DNA from: Reclinomonas americana ATCC 50394
Lineage: Eukaryota > Jakobida > Jakobea > Jakobida
DNA length: 64,000 nucleotides
Direction: 5' to 3'
NCBI GenBank assembly: GCA_048213135.1
Contig: PS015222.1
Span: 1 to 64,000, forward strand
In this document: positions 12,759 to 23,400 of the stretch, piece by piece
Position numbering within the stretch: position 1 is the stretch's first letter
Layout of the letters: each line of letters opens with the position of its first letter
Position numbers and translations under genes: made by a program
The notes under the pieces: model-generated
Database searches by the model: none
Told to the model about the DNA's origin: nothing
The model's input: the letters and a program-made list of their open reading frames with translations, nothing else

Positions 12759-13754
12759 ATGTCTCGCGCGCCACTACTACCACAAGCAACCACCGACGGT
12801 GTGTTCCTCACCGACGGCGGCATTGAGACCACACTGATCTTCCACGAGGGCTTTGAGCTGCCGCACTTTGCGTCGTTTGTGCTGTTGGAGACGGAGAAAG
12901 GGCGAGCGGCGTTGCGTGCATACTATGAGCGCTACGTGCGCGTGGCAGTCGCTGTCGAGTGTGCAGGCTTTGTGCTGGAGACGCCGACGTGGCGCGCCAG
13001 TCGCGACTGGGCCGCCAAGCTCGATCTCACCGAGGAGAGCATCGCGGAGGTCAATCGTCGTGCGGTGCTCCTCATGCAGCAGGTCCGCGACTCGTTCTCC
13101 GGATCCGGCGCCTCTGTGGAGCACATGGCGATGGTGATCAGTGGGTGCGTGGGACCGCAAGGGGACGGGTACCGCCCATCGCGGCTGATGGATGAGGACG
13201 AGGCGCAGCGGTATCACAGTGCGCAAGTGGAGACGCTGGCCGGCGCCGCCGTGGACATGGTCACTGCCATCACCATGACGTATCCGGCCGAGGCCATTGG
13301 AGTGGTGCGTGCAGCGCGGGTGGCTGGCGTGCCCGTGGCGGTGTCGTTCACGGTGGAGACCGACGGGAGGCTGCCGAGCGGCCACTCGCTGCGCGAGGCC
13401 GTGGAGCAGGTCGACGCGGCCACCGACTCCTACTGCGCCTACTTTATGATCAACTGCGCACATCCGACGCACTTTACGCACGTGCTGCTGGGGAGCGGAG
13501 AGGAGAGCGATGATGCGGGGTGGCTGCAGCGAGTGCGTGGCCTGCGTGCCAATGCCTCCAAGTGCAGCCACGCCGAGCTCGACGAGTGCACCGAACTGGA
13601 CGCCGGCGATCCCGACGAGTTGGCCGCCGACTACCGTCGTCTCCGCGAACGCCTGCCGTGGCTGACGGTGCTCGGCGGCTGCTGCGGCACCGACCATCGG
13701 CACCTCGAGAGAATTGCGGCCTGCGTATGCTCACCATCACCTCCCCATTCATAA
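12759..13754 (+). CDS. Homocysteine S-methyltransferase family protein
   Basis: The protein starts MSRAPLLPQATTDGVFLTDG and reads as one long exon of about 330 residues, the usual length of this zinc-dependent TIM-barrel family, which transfers methyl groups (for example from S-methylmethionine) to homocysteine. Visible hallmarks are LTDGGIETTLIF near the N-terminus, GCVGPQGDGY, the first zinc cysteine in MINCAHP and the paired zinc cysteines in VLGGCCGTDHRHLERIAA. After this motif the frame runs CVCSPSPPHS to a TAA at 13752. A GTATGC donor just after the zinc site could instead start an intron into the gap at 13799, so the last dozen residues are uncertain. Yeast Mht1/Sam4 and plant HMT are the closest named relatives; the methyl donor is an inference. 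Confidence 0.9.
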   Translation: MSRAPLLPQATTDGVFLTDGGIETTLIFHEGFELPHFASFVLLETEKGRAALRAYYERYVRVAVAVECAGFVLETPTWRASRDWAAKLDLTEESIAEVNRRAVLLMQQVRDSFSGSGASVEHMAMVISGCVGPQGDGYRPSRLMDEDEAQRYHSAQVETLAGAAVDMVTAITMTYPAEAIGVVRAARVAGVPVAVSFTVETDGRLPSGHSLREAVEQVDAATDSYCAYFMINCAHPTHFTHVLLGSGEESDDAGWLQRVRGLRANASKCSHAELDECTELDAGDPDELAADYRRLRERLPWLTVLGGCCGTDHRHLERIAACVCSPSPPHS

Positions 13755-13798
13755 ACTATACCATCACCCTTTTTTCCTGCACGATTCACTTCACACAC

Positions 13799-14607
13799 NN
13801 NNNNNNNNNNNNNNNNNNNNNNNNNNNNNNNNNNNNNNNNNNNNNNNNNNNNNNNNNNNNNNNNNNNNNNNNNNNNNNNNNNNNNNNNNNNNNNNNNNNN
13901 NNNNNNNNNNNNNNNNNNNNNNNNNNNNNNNNNNNNNNNNNNNNNNNNNNNNNNNNNNNNNNNNNNNNNNNNNNNNNNNNNNNNNNNNNNNNNNNNNNNN
14001 NNNNNNNNNNNNNNNNNNNNNNNNNNNNNNNNNNNNNNNNNNNNNNNNNNNNNNNNNNNNNNNNNNNNNNNNNNNNNNNNNNNNNNNNNNNNNNNNNNNN
14101 NNNNNNNNNNNNNNNNNNNNNNNNNNNNNNNNNNNNNNNNNNNNNNNNNNNNNNNNNNNNNNNNNNNNNNNNNNNNNNNNNNNNNNNNNNNNNNNNNNNN
14201 NNNNNNNNNNNNNNNNNNNNNNNNNNNNNNNNNNNNNNNNNNNNNNNNNNNNNNNNNNNNNNNNNNNNNNNNNNNNNNNNNNNNNNNNNNNNNNNNNNNN
14301 NNNNNNNNNNNNNNNNNNNNNNNNNNNNNNNNNNNNNNNNNNNNNNNNNNNNNNNNNNNNNNNNNNNNNNNNNNNNNNNNNNNNNNNNNNNNNNNNNNNN
14401 NNNNNNNNNNNNNNNNNNNNNNNNNNNNNNNNNNNNNNNNNNNNNNNNNNNNNNNNNNNNNNNNNNNNNNNNNNNNNNNNNNNNNNNNNNNNNNNNNNNN
14501 NNNNNNNNNNNNNNNNNNNNNNNNNNNNNNNNNNNNNNNNNNNNNNNNNNNNNNNNNNNNNNNNNNNNNNNNNNNNNNNNNNNNNNNNNNNNNNNNNNNN
14601 NNNNNNN
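13799..14607. other. Assembly gap
   Basis: 809 undetermined bases downstream of the homocysteine methyltransferase. It may hold the 3' end of that gene. Confidence 0.99.
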
Positions 14608-14693
14608 TTTGTACATCATTCGACTGCTCTGCAGCGGCAACAACAACAACACTACGCTATTTTCCACCTCTCATTTTTCCTTCCCCAGCACAG

Positions 14694-14738
14694 TTATTTG
14701 CCATACTTTGCCTTGAATGCCCTCACAAAGGCTTGCAG
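14694..14738 (-). CDS. Possible terminal exon of an unknown minus-strand gene
   Basis: A good acceptor (CTTTCCTCTCAG on the minus strand) is followed by LQAFVRAFKAKYGK and a TAA. The upstream part would lie in the gap at 14775-15269. An ending in KYG is seen in acyl-CoA-binding proteins, but fifteen codons are far too few to name a family. Confidence 0.25.
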   Translation of the reverse strand: MQAFVRAFKAKYGK

Positions 14739-14774
14739 CTGAGAGGAAAGTGAGTTGTCACAGCTGCTGCTGAT

Positions 14775-15269
14775 NNNNNNNNNNNNNNNNNNNNNNNNNN
14801 NNNNNNNNNNNNNNNNNNNNNNNNNNNNNNNNNNNNNNNNNNNNNNNNNNNNNNNNNNNNNNNNNNNNNNNNNNNNNNNNNNNNNNNNNNNNNNNNNNNN
14901 NNNNNNNNNNNNNNNNNNNNNNNNNNNNNNNNNNNNNNNNNNNNNNNNNNNNNNNNNNNNNNNNNNNNNNNNNNNNNNNNNNNNNNNNNNNNNNNNNNNN
15001 NNNNNNNNNNNNNNNNNNNNNNNNNNNNNNNNNNNNNNNNNNNNNNNNNNNNNNNNNNNNNNNNNNNNNNNNNNNNNNNNNNNNNNNNNNNNNNNNNNNN
15101 NNNNNNNNNNNNNNNNNNNNNNNNNNNNNNNNNNNNNNNNNNNNNNNNNNNNNNNNNNNNNNNNNNNNNNNNNNNNNNNNNNNNNNNNNNNNNNNNNNNN
15201 NNNNNNNNNNNNNNNNNNNNNNNNNNNNNNNNNNNNNNNNNNNNNNNNNNNNNNNNNNNNNNNNNNNNN
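14775..15269. other. Assembly gap
   Basis: 495 undetermined bases. It hides the 5' part of the Hpt gene and perhaps the body of a minus-strand gene. Confidence 0.99.
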
Positions 15270-15304
15270 GCATGTGCACAGTGCATTGACCCCCTCCTTT
15301 GTAG

Positions 15305-15762
15305 GTTTCTCGAGACCTCACAACGGCGGCTTCAAGAACTGCAGACGCAGTTTGGGAAGCCAGACTCGCAAGTGGATCCTGTCGGTCAGCCCGCCTGCAA
15401 CCTCCTCCTCCCTGTCTGTGCTTGGGCACTCACTGTCGTCGTGCGGTGCGCAGAGGCGCACGAGAGCTCACACGACGTCAAGGGTGCATCATCGACCATT
15501 GGCTGCAACAAGATCTGCCACTTTGCCACGATTATTAACGAGGTGATTGACGCGGTTTCATGCGTATTTGTTTTCATCGATTCTCACACGACGCTGCAAC
15601 AGGCTGTGCGTGCCGACAAGCCCGACTTTGCCGTGTGTCGGCAGGCATTGCCACAGTTGGCCGGCGCCATTGACCAGGTGTGTGTGTACGCTCGCNNNNN
15701 NNNNNNNNNNNNNNNACGTGCACGCGCAGCGAACACAGCAGCCATCGCAACTCTTCCAATAG
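15305..15762 (+). CDS. Histidine-phosphotransfer (Hpt) domain protein, 5' end missing
   Basis: Exons 15305-15384, 15454-15542 and 15603-15677 join in phase to an Hpt four-helix bundle. Helix B is FLETSQRRLQELQTQFG. The phospho-accepting histidine lies in SSHDVKGASSTIG, matching the HxxKGxSxxxG signature of YPD1, plant AHP and Dictyostelium RdeA. The final helix is RQALPQLAGAIDQ. Such proteins relay phosphate between response-regulator receiver domains. The likely last exon (15730-15762, RTQQPSQLFQ and stop) follows a 20-base gap, and an AATAAA lies 10 nt after the stop. The same 33 bases can be read as an exon on the other strand, so the C-terminal end is disputed. The start codon is in the upstream gap. 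Confidence 0.75.
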
Positions 15763-16022
15763 CTGCGCTCCAAATAAAGTAAATCGTGCAATGAGTGGAA
15801 CATATAAAATCCAACTCGTTGGTCAATCGCACACACTAACCTCCAACAGAAACTCGTTGTCGTTGTCGGTCTGCTCCGACGCAAAGTCCAGATCAATAGC
15901 CCCCATACACAACGCCTTGCCTGTATTCGACCAAATCGGCAAACCGAGGAACGCACGCAAGCACAATGTGAAACAAAAGGGCACGCCGCACCTTCCCATT
16001 GTTCCACTTGGTCGAGACTCAT
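15716..16022 (-). CDS. Hypothetical minus-strand reading opposite the Hpt 3' end
   Basis: Exons 15992-16022, 15841-15920 and 15716-15762 (running into a 20-base gap) join in phase: MSLDQVEQWEG, then ALCMGAIDLDFASEQ with an acidic stretch, then LLEELRWLLCSLRVH. The last exon uses an acceptor directly opposite the end of the proposed Hpt terminal exon. I do not recognise the product. Either this is a short convergent gene whose 3' exon overlaps the Hpt exon, or one of the two readings is wrong. Confidence 0.3.
15773..15778 (+). terminator. Candidate polyadenylation signal AATAAA
   Basis: An AATAAA hexamer lies 10 nt downstream of the proposed Hpt stop codon, which favours the plus-strand reading of the last exon. 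Confidence 0.35.
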
Positions 16023-16049
16023 TTCGTCGACAGTGCAGCTTTCTCGCAC

Positions 16050-17400
16050 TCACTGGGAGGGAGGGGCCAATACAGTGAGAACGCCAGCACACACACTCGA
16101 TCTCCGATTGGTGATACAGAAATCAACGGAGACCGGAAAGTAAGCAACACCGTTATCATTGGCGGGTCCGCTCAGCCTCTCCCTCTCTCCCTCTACTCGC
16201 TAACGAACATGCACTCACTTGCATATAAGCGCACATGCATCTCCGCACACTGAGTGGGAAACCCACAGGACAACTTAGCAAAACATGGAGTGACATATCC
16301 GTCGACGCCGTGCGCATCGTTGCTATCGCAGCATCTTTTCCTCTCACACTCACTCACTCACTGGCGTGCATGCAACGCCTGACAGTCAGTGCACGCATTT
16401 GTGCGCCGAGATGCTCTCATCACATTGCACAACAAAGAAAAAAGACAAGAAGAGCGCAGCAGGTTTTTCCTCTCACTCTCTCACTCTCTCGCGCACACAC
16501 ACACTCGCCCTCAACCAACGACTGACAACGTGCGCACACATTGCTCTACGAGTCTCTCTCTGTGTGTGTGTGTGTGTGCCACAAAAGCGCCAAGTGTCTA
16601 CAGAGTGAGTGAGAAGAAAATGGCCGGCACCGGCAAACACCCGAAAGGAGGAGGCATTTCCTTCCCGCCCCTGCGCGCGCTCTCTCTCATTTACACCTCT
16701 CCTCTTCCCCCTCCCCTGCCACTCACGCACACACACCTCACACTCGCACACTCACCAATCGATAGTTAATTGGGACTGGAGTGCCGGTCGACGGATGTGA
16801 GGATGATTCGATGACGTCATTGATAGGGCGGCTCGCAGACCTCGCAAATCAAGACCTCGTGTGAAACAGCGGTGTGTTCCTCTCTCTGTGTCTCTGTGTC
16901 TTGTGTGTGTCTGTCTCTGCACGTGCGTGCGAGTGAGTGAGAGTGAATGAGCACATGCATCGTGGCGCAGTGAGCAGTTTGTTTTCCTCCGTGTAATAAG
17001 TCGTTTTGCTGGCTCTCTCACACCACAAAAGTGTGTGCATCCACTCACACGCGCACATACGCACGTACACATACACTTGTGCACATACACGCGCACTGTG
17101 AGATACAGTTTGCTGGTGGGCGGAGAGAAGCGGGGTCGGGTCTGTGAGTGTGCGACATGAACCCTGTGTCATGTGCGATCTCTCACTCACACACACTCTT
17201 TCTCGTCCAACTGGAACACACACACACTTCTTTTGCACACTTGACTCGCACGCACGTGTACACAAACAGTGACTCCTTCTCTCTGTGTGCCTGTGTGTTG
17301 TGTGGAGAGAGAGAGCACACACTTGCGGCGTCAGTTTGTCTGCAACGTTTTTTAAGCATTCGTCTCAACCAAGCCTCTCACACACAGATACTCTAATCCA
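16050..17400. other. Simple-sequence intergenic region, no convincing gene
   Basis: About 1.3 kb dominated by CA/GT, CT/GA and ACTC-type runs with many in-frame stops. The only candidate exon is minus 16817-16855 (VLICEVCEPPYQ and stop, a CxxC pair), with no upstream exon I can join to it. Confidence 0.5.
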
Positions 17401-17412
17401 GCGCACGGCGAC

Positions 17413-17590
17413 ATGCAGCGACTTGAGAGACGGCCACCGCCCTCGCTGGCAGTGGTGAGTGTGTGCAAGAGAGAGTGTGTGCGTTCTCGATCAGTTTGCC
17501 AACGTCAGGTGCAGGATTGTGAAGGCGATGTGGAGCGTGCGCAGCGTGCTCGTGCGCTAGTGGATATGGTGCTGCAGCAGAGACGCAAGC
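17413..17590 (+). CDS. N-terminal exons of a coiled-coil protein, cut by a gap
   Basis: ATG 17413 opens a short exon (MQRLERRPPPSLAV, 17413-17454) with a GTGAGT donor. It joins in phase to an exon from 17509 (VQDCEGDVERAQRARALVDM), which runs into a gap at 17591. The sequence is helical and charged, as in a coiled coil. No domain can be named. The gene converges on the hydrolase gene and the 3' ends of both lie in the gap. Confidence 0.45.
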
Positions 17591-17947
17591 NNNNNNNNNN
17601 NNNNNNNNNNNNNNNNNNNNNNNNNNNNNNNNNNNNNNNNNNNNNNNNNNNNNNNNNNNNNNNNNNNNNNNNNNNNNNNNNNNNNNNNNNNNNNNNNNNN
17701 NNNNNNNNNNNNNNNNNNNNNNNNNNNNNNNNNNNNNNNNNNNNNNNNNNNNNNNNNNNNNNNNNNNNNNNNNNNNNNNNNNNNNNNNNNNNNNNNNNNN
17801 NNNNNNNNNNNNNNNNNNNNNNNNNNNNNNNNNNNNNNNNNNNNNNNNNNNNNNNNNNNNNNNNNNNNNNNNNNNNNNNNNNNNNNNNNNNNNNNNNNNN
17901 NNNNNNNNNNNNNNNNNNNNNNNNNNNNNNNNNNNNNNNNNNNNNNN
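17591..17947. other. Assembly gap between convergent genes
   Basis: 357 undetermined bases containing the 3' ends of a plus-strand coiled-coil gene and the minus-strand hydrolase gene. Confidence 0.99.
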
Positions 17948-20371
17948 CCCATCGCTGCCACTCCAATCTTCTGCTCCCGACACGCACATCGAGTGAGTCG
18001 TTGCACCGTGAGATGCAAAGCAGCTCGCAACACAACTGTAGAAGCGCGCGAAGTGGCCGCTCTGCCGTGCTGGCACAGTAGCGTCGGCCCCGGCGTGCAG
18101 GAGAATGATTGCGGGCGTTGGCAGACTCGTCTTTGGAGCTGCAACACAGAACATGTGTGTGGTCGGTGAGAGGAAGGCGCGTGGCAGCTACGGTGGCACG
18201 TGTGCGCATACCGTAGAAGGCGCACTGCGAGGCCCACCACGACGGTGAGAAGTCGTTGAAACGGTCTTCGCCGCCCATGGCACGAGCCATTGGCGAGAAT
18301 TTCTCCACACCTGCGTTGCCAGTCGTCAGCGACACATGAGGCGACGACTAAAGAGTGTGTGCTCGTTCACGCAACAGCGATACGACTCGTGCTTGAAATG
18401 GTCCTCAATGTCATACACGCCATTGATGCCGATCATGGTGCGCAGCGAGCGAATCCAGCTAGCTGTGGTGCGCAGCACGGAACAAAGGAGAGAACCGTGA
18501 GCAGCAGTGGTAACAGGCAGGAAACGCGTGCAACGCATCACGCAACGTGACGAAGTGAGACCACACTCGTAGAGCACATTGTCCAGGCGGTGCTTTTCGG
18601 CAGCAGTCGGGTTGATCTTGGCGTCTTGGCACAGTCGCAGCATGGTTGTCAGCGCGACAAGATGCGCGCCAGCGCTGTGCCCGACCAAGTGTATGCAACC
18701 GGGATCTGACGGCACCATCATCGGAAGGAGATGTGCGGCACACACATACACACGAGCGTACACACAAGATGCAACAACAAACCTCCGCCGTAGCGCGGCG
18801 CAAAGTCGCGTGTCCACTGCACACAAGCATCAATGTCGGCCACCATCTGTTGCACATTACCCTGCACGCCGCACAATGAGGGGACTGGAATTCGCGGACA
18901 ACAACAGACGCTTGTGATTCGCAGGCACCTTTGGGAAGAGTGTGTACGACGGGATGACGCACACAAAGCCCATGGTCTGCAAGAAACGACCGACGAATGC
19001 ATACTCCGTACGAGAGCCCCAGCCCCAAGCGCCGCCGTGCACAAAGATCACCACTGGTCGCATGCCCGGTTCGCCCGGTGGACCCTGCGTGTTTTGCAGA
19101 TACACATCCAACAGCGCGGCTGGACTCTGCTCCCACACGCGATACCGAATGTCGCGCTCCACAGCCGCCGAGCAGTTAACCAGCGCGTAGCGATAGGCAC
19201 ACAACCAAATCGGGGCGACGATAAAGTGCTGCGTCGAACGGTGAGTCTGGGTTGCATACCACCCGTCTTCCACGGCAGGGAGACTGACGCACCCACAAAA
19301 CGTGCCACGCCATCTGCAGCGCAGTCCAGAATTTGCGGTATGCCGCGCGCACAACACGGAACACCACGTTCTCACTGAAGCGCACAGGAGACGAGACGCG
19401 CACCACATTGGGAATCGACGTCTCAATCGGCATGGCCGTAGCAGCCGGCTCGTACGGTTGTCGCGTGGGCGACACGCGACGCACAACTTTCTGTGGAGCA
19501 GAGAATGTGAGTGGAGTGGACGAGAGACGCCCGCACACACGAGACGGCGCACCACTGGGTCTGGATCGGGGGTGATGGGTGGCGGACCATCATCATCATC
19601 ATCATTGTCTTCGCCATCCTCGCGGAAGCTCTGATGACCATGATACCACTGATCCATCTCGCGCAGACTCTGCTCCACTTGCAGGTACTTGTTGTGCAGC
19701 TCTTGCAAGAACTGCACGTAGACACACACGAAGGTATGAGCCTCCTCTCTTCCCCTGCTCCTCTTCACGAGAACAACTGACCATCCGCACAAGAGGCCTG
19801 CGTGAAATCGCACTTGGTCAGTTTGCAGAGGCAGGTTGAGAGTCTCTCTCTCTCTTGCAAACTCACCGAATCTGCTCCTGAGTGATTGAGCCTGTGCGCT
19901 GCGTGTCGAGCTGATGAAACACTGCGCGTGGAGTGCGTCAGTTGTCTCTTCACACAGCGATATTTTGTTGCTCTCAACGCAACTGCGACGAATGTCGGTG
20001 TTGCTGGGAATCTCACGTGGCGCCACCGCCAGTCTCTCGTAAAAGTCATTCACCAACTACCATGAAACACACGAGTGCGCATGTGTGTGTGAGAGAAACA
20101 AGAAGAGAGCGACATGGCTTCTTCACGCGCGCGCGTGTGTGTGTGTGCGTGCATACGTTACCTGGTGGAACTCGCGATGATCGACCACACCGTCGCCGTT
20201 CATGTCAGAGGCATTGAAGAATTCCTGTGTGTGCAGAGATCCGGTGATGACGTGTGCTGCGTTGCATGCACGATGATACGTGACCGCACGCACCTCCACA
20301 TAGCTGTCGAAGGCTTCAGGGCGCGAGAGAATGTCACGCAGCTGTGCACTCAGCGGCGCAGCAGTTGTCAT
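17948..20371 (-). CDS. EF-hand / alpha-beta hydrolase fusion (ICME-like)
   Basis: The start MTTAAPLSAQLRDILSRPEA is at 20371. The second exon carries a canonical EF-hand loop (DMNGDGVVDHRE, about 20165-20225) and a later exon a weaker one (DTQRTGSITQEQ). A helical linker and an acidic stretch follow, then two hydrophobic segments (FWTALQMAWHVLW; HFIVAPIWLCAYRYALVN). The C-terminal half is an alpha/beta hydrolase like plant isoprenylcysteine methylesterase: oxyanion motif VVIFVHGGAWGWGSRTEY, nucleophile in HLVGHSAGAHLVAL (GxSxG), then TMIGINGVYDIEDHF and, near the end, IILLHAGADATVP, the aspartate region. The catalytic histidine and stop codon are in the gap. One donor is GTTGCG. Calcium-controlled ester hydrolysis at a membrane is my inference; the prenylated-protein substrate is only a family guess. 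Confidence 0.82.
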
Positions 20372-20463
20372 TTGTCACAGCGCGCGCGTGATCGCAGAAA
20401 ACGAAGGGGATGAGGACAGGGGATAGGACGCAGTGATTCATTTCGTCATTTCGTTCCCGCCGG

Positions 20464-23400
20464 CTACCTCTTGCTGGCAGGGAGCATTGGCACGCCACTT
20501 CGGCGGCGATTGCGAGAGTAAAACTGCAGCGTCTGCAGGCCCGGTGGCCCAATGTACGCAATGTCTCCATTGCTGGCAACTGGCGCCTCGCGTTCGGCTG
20601 CAACAGAAACGTGAGAGCAGACTCTGCATAGAGGGAGAGGGAATGAAATACCATCACCCTCTGGAGCATGTCGAGGCTTCTTGTGTGCATAGCGGAAGCT
20701 GCTGGCTCGCATCTGCGCGTTGCCGGAACGTCGCAGCATGCCAATTTCCTTCTCCGAGGTCGAATGTGAATCACTGTTGCCGCAGCACGAGGAAGAAGAG
20801 CAGTGAGAATGCTGCTGTCGTAACAAGAGGTAGATGTAGAACGCAACTGGCGATGCAGTTTGGCTCCCGGCAACATCTGCGTCACTGTGCGAGTCGCCGG
20901 CGGTGTTACCACTGACGCAGAGCCACTGCGTGAACGCGGCTCATGGCCAAGACGCTGCGCAAGTGCAGGCATCGACCTGTGTGGTACGACAGAGTCAGCA
21001 ACTGTCACATGCTCGTACTCAAGCAGAGTGCACTCACCACTCCGAGTCATCGGCCAGCGGCGGCTGCAACACGTGGTTGACTGCTGCTGCTGCGGAGCCG
21101 CCTGTGCAGTTTGCAGAACCATGCGTCACATACGAGAAGCTCACAGCACCAGGAGAATGACGCGAATACACACCAGAAGCACCACCACCAGGAGGTCCGA
21201 GAGCCGGCGGCTGCAAGACAACGTGTGAGCAACTCGCATCAATAGTTACTTGCCTCCACGCAGCAACGATCAGCAAACCTGCGGGGCGAATTCCTTCATT
21301 CTGTACACACAACGCAGTGAGTACACACAGCAGATGTGTGCTACAGACTGCACGAGACTTGAACGCAACAATACAGCGCCGCCGGGCAACAACGACAAGT
21401 CTACAGACACCACAATCCCTGTCTATTAGCACAACAACTTACAGAAACAGAGTTGCGGCGCGACGCCTGCACGCACCGACTCCCGCTTGAATGAGCTCGC
21501 GTAGCGCGGCCTCGTCGGCTTCCTGTGCCATCTGAATGTGCTCGCGAACAGTCAGACGCACTGCGTTACGCACCTGCACACGACACATGCATAACAAACC
21601 TGGAACATGCGCTCCTCAAACAAAGCCTGCTGTGCAGCCATGCGACGCTGCGTTTCATCCTGCGATCGCTGCTGCTTTGGCTTGGCCGTGTGGCGCGGCA
21701 CATATCGCAATCTGTGGCCATGCAAGACAGTGCGTGCGTGAGACAGAGAACGTGGACTGCAACGCAGGGTCACGATCACCGCAACTTGGTGTGCAGTGCA
21801 TTGGCCGCGACGGTTGGCGTCGGCTGCGTGGGAATCGGGAACTGGCGCGGCGACAAGCTGTACCACACACACATTGTGAGACGTCAGACGCGCATGCCAC
21901 ATGGTCGGAAGAGAGCACGATACAACAAACCTCAACAGGTCGCGCCCCGGCGTCGACAATGGTCTCAACGTGAACATGGCGGTGGAGGGTGTCGGGTGGT
22001 CGCCAGCAGTGCCCAGAGCGGTCACGGCCCGACCACCACTCAAACGGACGATCTCATCCAAATCCAGTTGCTCCTCACCGGGCGGTGGTGGAGAGGTGGA
22101 GCTGTCGACTGGCGACCAACCGCGTGCAAACGGTGGTGGTGGGGCCGGTGGCGGGGGTGACACGGATCGTTGGCGAGCATACCCTGGCGGCTTGGGCGGT
22201 GGTCTGCAAGCGTGCTCTGCGGGGTGAGAATGCAGACCAGGAAAAAAAAAGGGTGGGTCACAAAAAGAAAAGGCACGCAACGACATGGTCACGTCGTTCA
22301 GTTGCGGAGGACTGGCTGCATGTGGCAGAATAATGTGAGCGAGACCGCCGCTGGCTGGCGAGTTCATGCCGCTTGCCGACGGCTCAAGTGGCACCCTGGA
22401 CATGCCGGTGGCGACGTGGCCGAGACTGCTGCGCCGCGCACCCAGTGTCGCCTTGAACTGCCCGTGAGACTCGGTGTGGGCGGCGCGCTCCACAACTGCT
22501 TCTGCCTCGAGTTCGTAGTTTCGTTGCGCCACCATGCCCTCAATCGACACGTCGGCGTGCGCCAGCAGTTGACGCTCCAGCAAATCGTCCAGTGGATCTA
22601 CGGAAGGCGCTTCTTTGGAGAGCGTCACTCGGCTCATGCGCGGTTGCACAGCCGCCAAGTACGTCTTGGCAGTTTCTCTGGCGACACACGCGGTCAGTGA
22701 GCTGCACAAATCACTCCAAATACAAGAAAATTCCGCTGACTCACCTCGCCTCGTCCGTCGCCGCCGACGCTGAGCTGGCCGCCGGTTCTCCCTCTCGGTA
22801 GTTCGGATCCAGACGCACCAACACCGATGATGAACCGGGTGGACTGGAGGGTGGTCGGTGGAAACGCTCTGCACGCAACGACTGTCCGTGAGGAACCATG
22901 CAACAACAGAAAAGGAACAGTCATTCCGTCATTCAGTCACTCACCAGCTGCACCGGCGTGCATTGTGGCGGATTCAGCTTGCACCGACAGCCGTTCTCGT
23001 AACCTCGGCGCCGAGTGCACTCCATGACGGTGACGTGGACTGAGGTTCTCCGTGGGCTCTGTGGACTGACCGCGCGGCGGTCGTGGCGACTCTCGAGGTG
23101 AGTGGGGCGGTGAAGTGGGTGGACTTCGTGTCATGGACCGCGGTGTCAGACGCGGAGCATCGACAGTCGGAAAGCGATCGACATTGGCCGTCGCTACCGC
23201 CCCAGCAGTGGTCGACTCTGCATGTGCACCGGCCGTGTATGTCGAGCGCTCATTTAGGTGAGCCGGGAACACCAGGCGACTGAAATATGACAATGCATCA
23301 CCAATGAGTCAACACGACGTGAGCACAAATCATCGCCAATGAAACACAACGGTGGCGGTGGTTTTGGGGCGAGTGGAGAGCCGCCGTTCGGGTGCCTGCG

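Noticed and set aside
12777-13703. Long open frame on the minus strand opposite the homocysteine methyltransferase
   Set aside because: It is a shadow of a GC-rich exon; its sequence is His/Arg/Gly-rich with no family pattern, whereas the plus strand has both zinc motifs.
13799-15269. Open frames spanning runs of N
   Set aside because: They exist only because undetermined bases contain no stop codons.
16752-17322. Minus-strand open frames rich in His, Thr and Cys
   Set aside because: They are translations of CACA and CTCT runs; only a 13-residue CxxC tail looked real and nothing joins to it.
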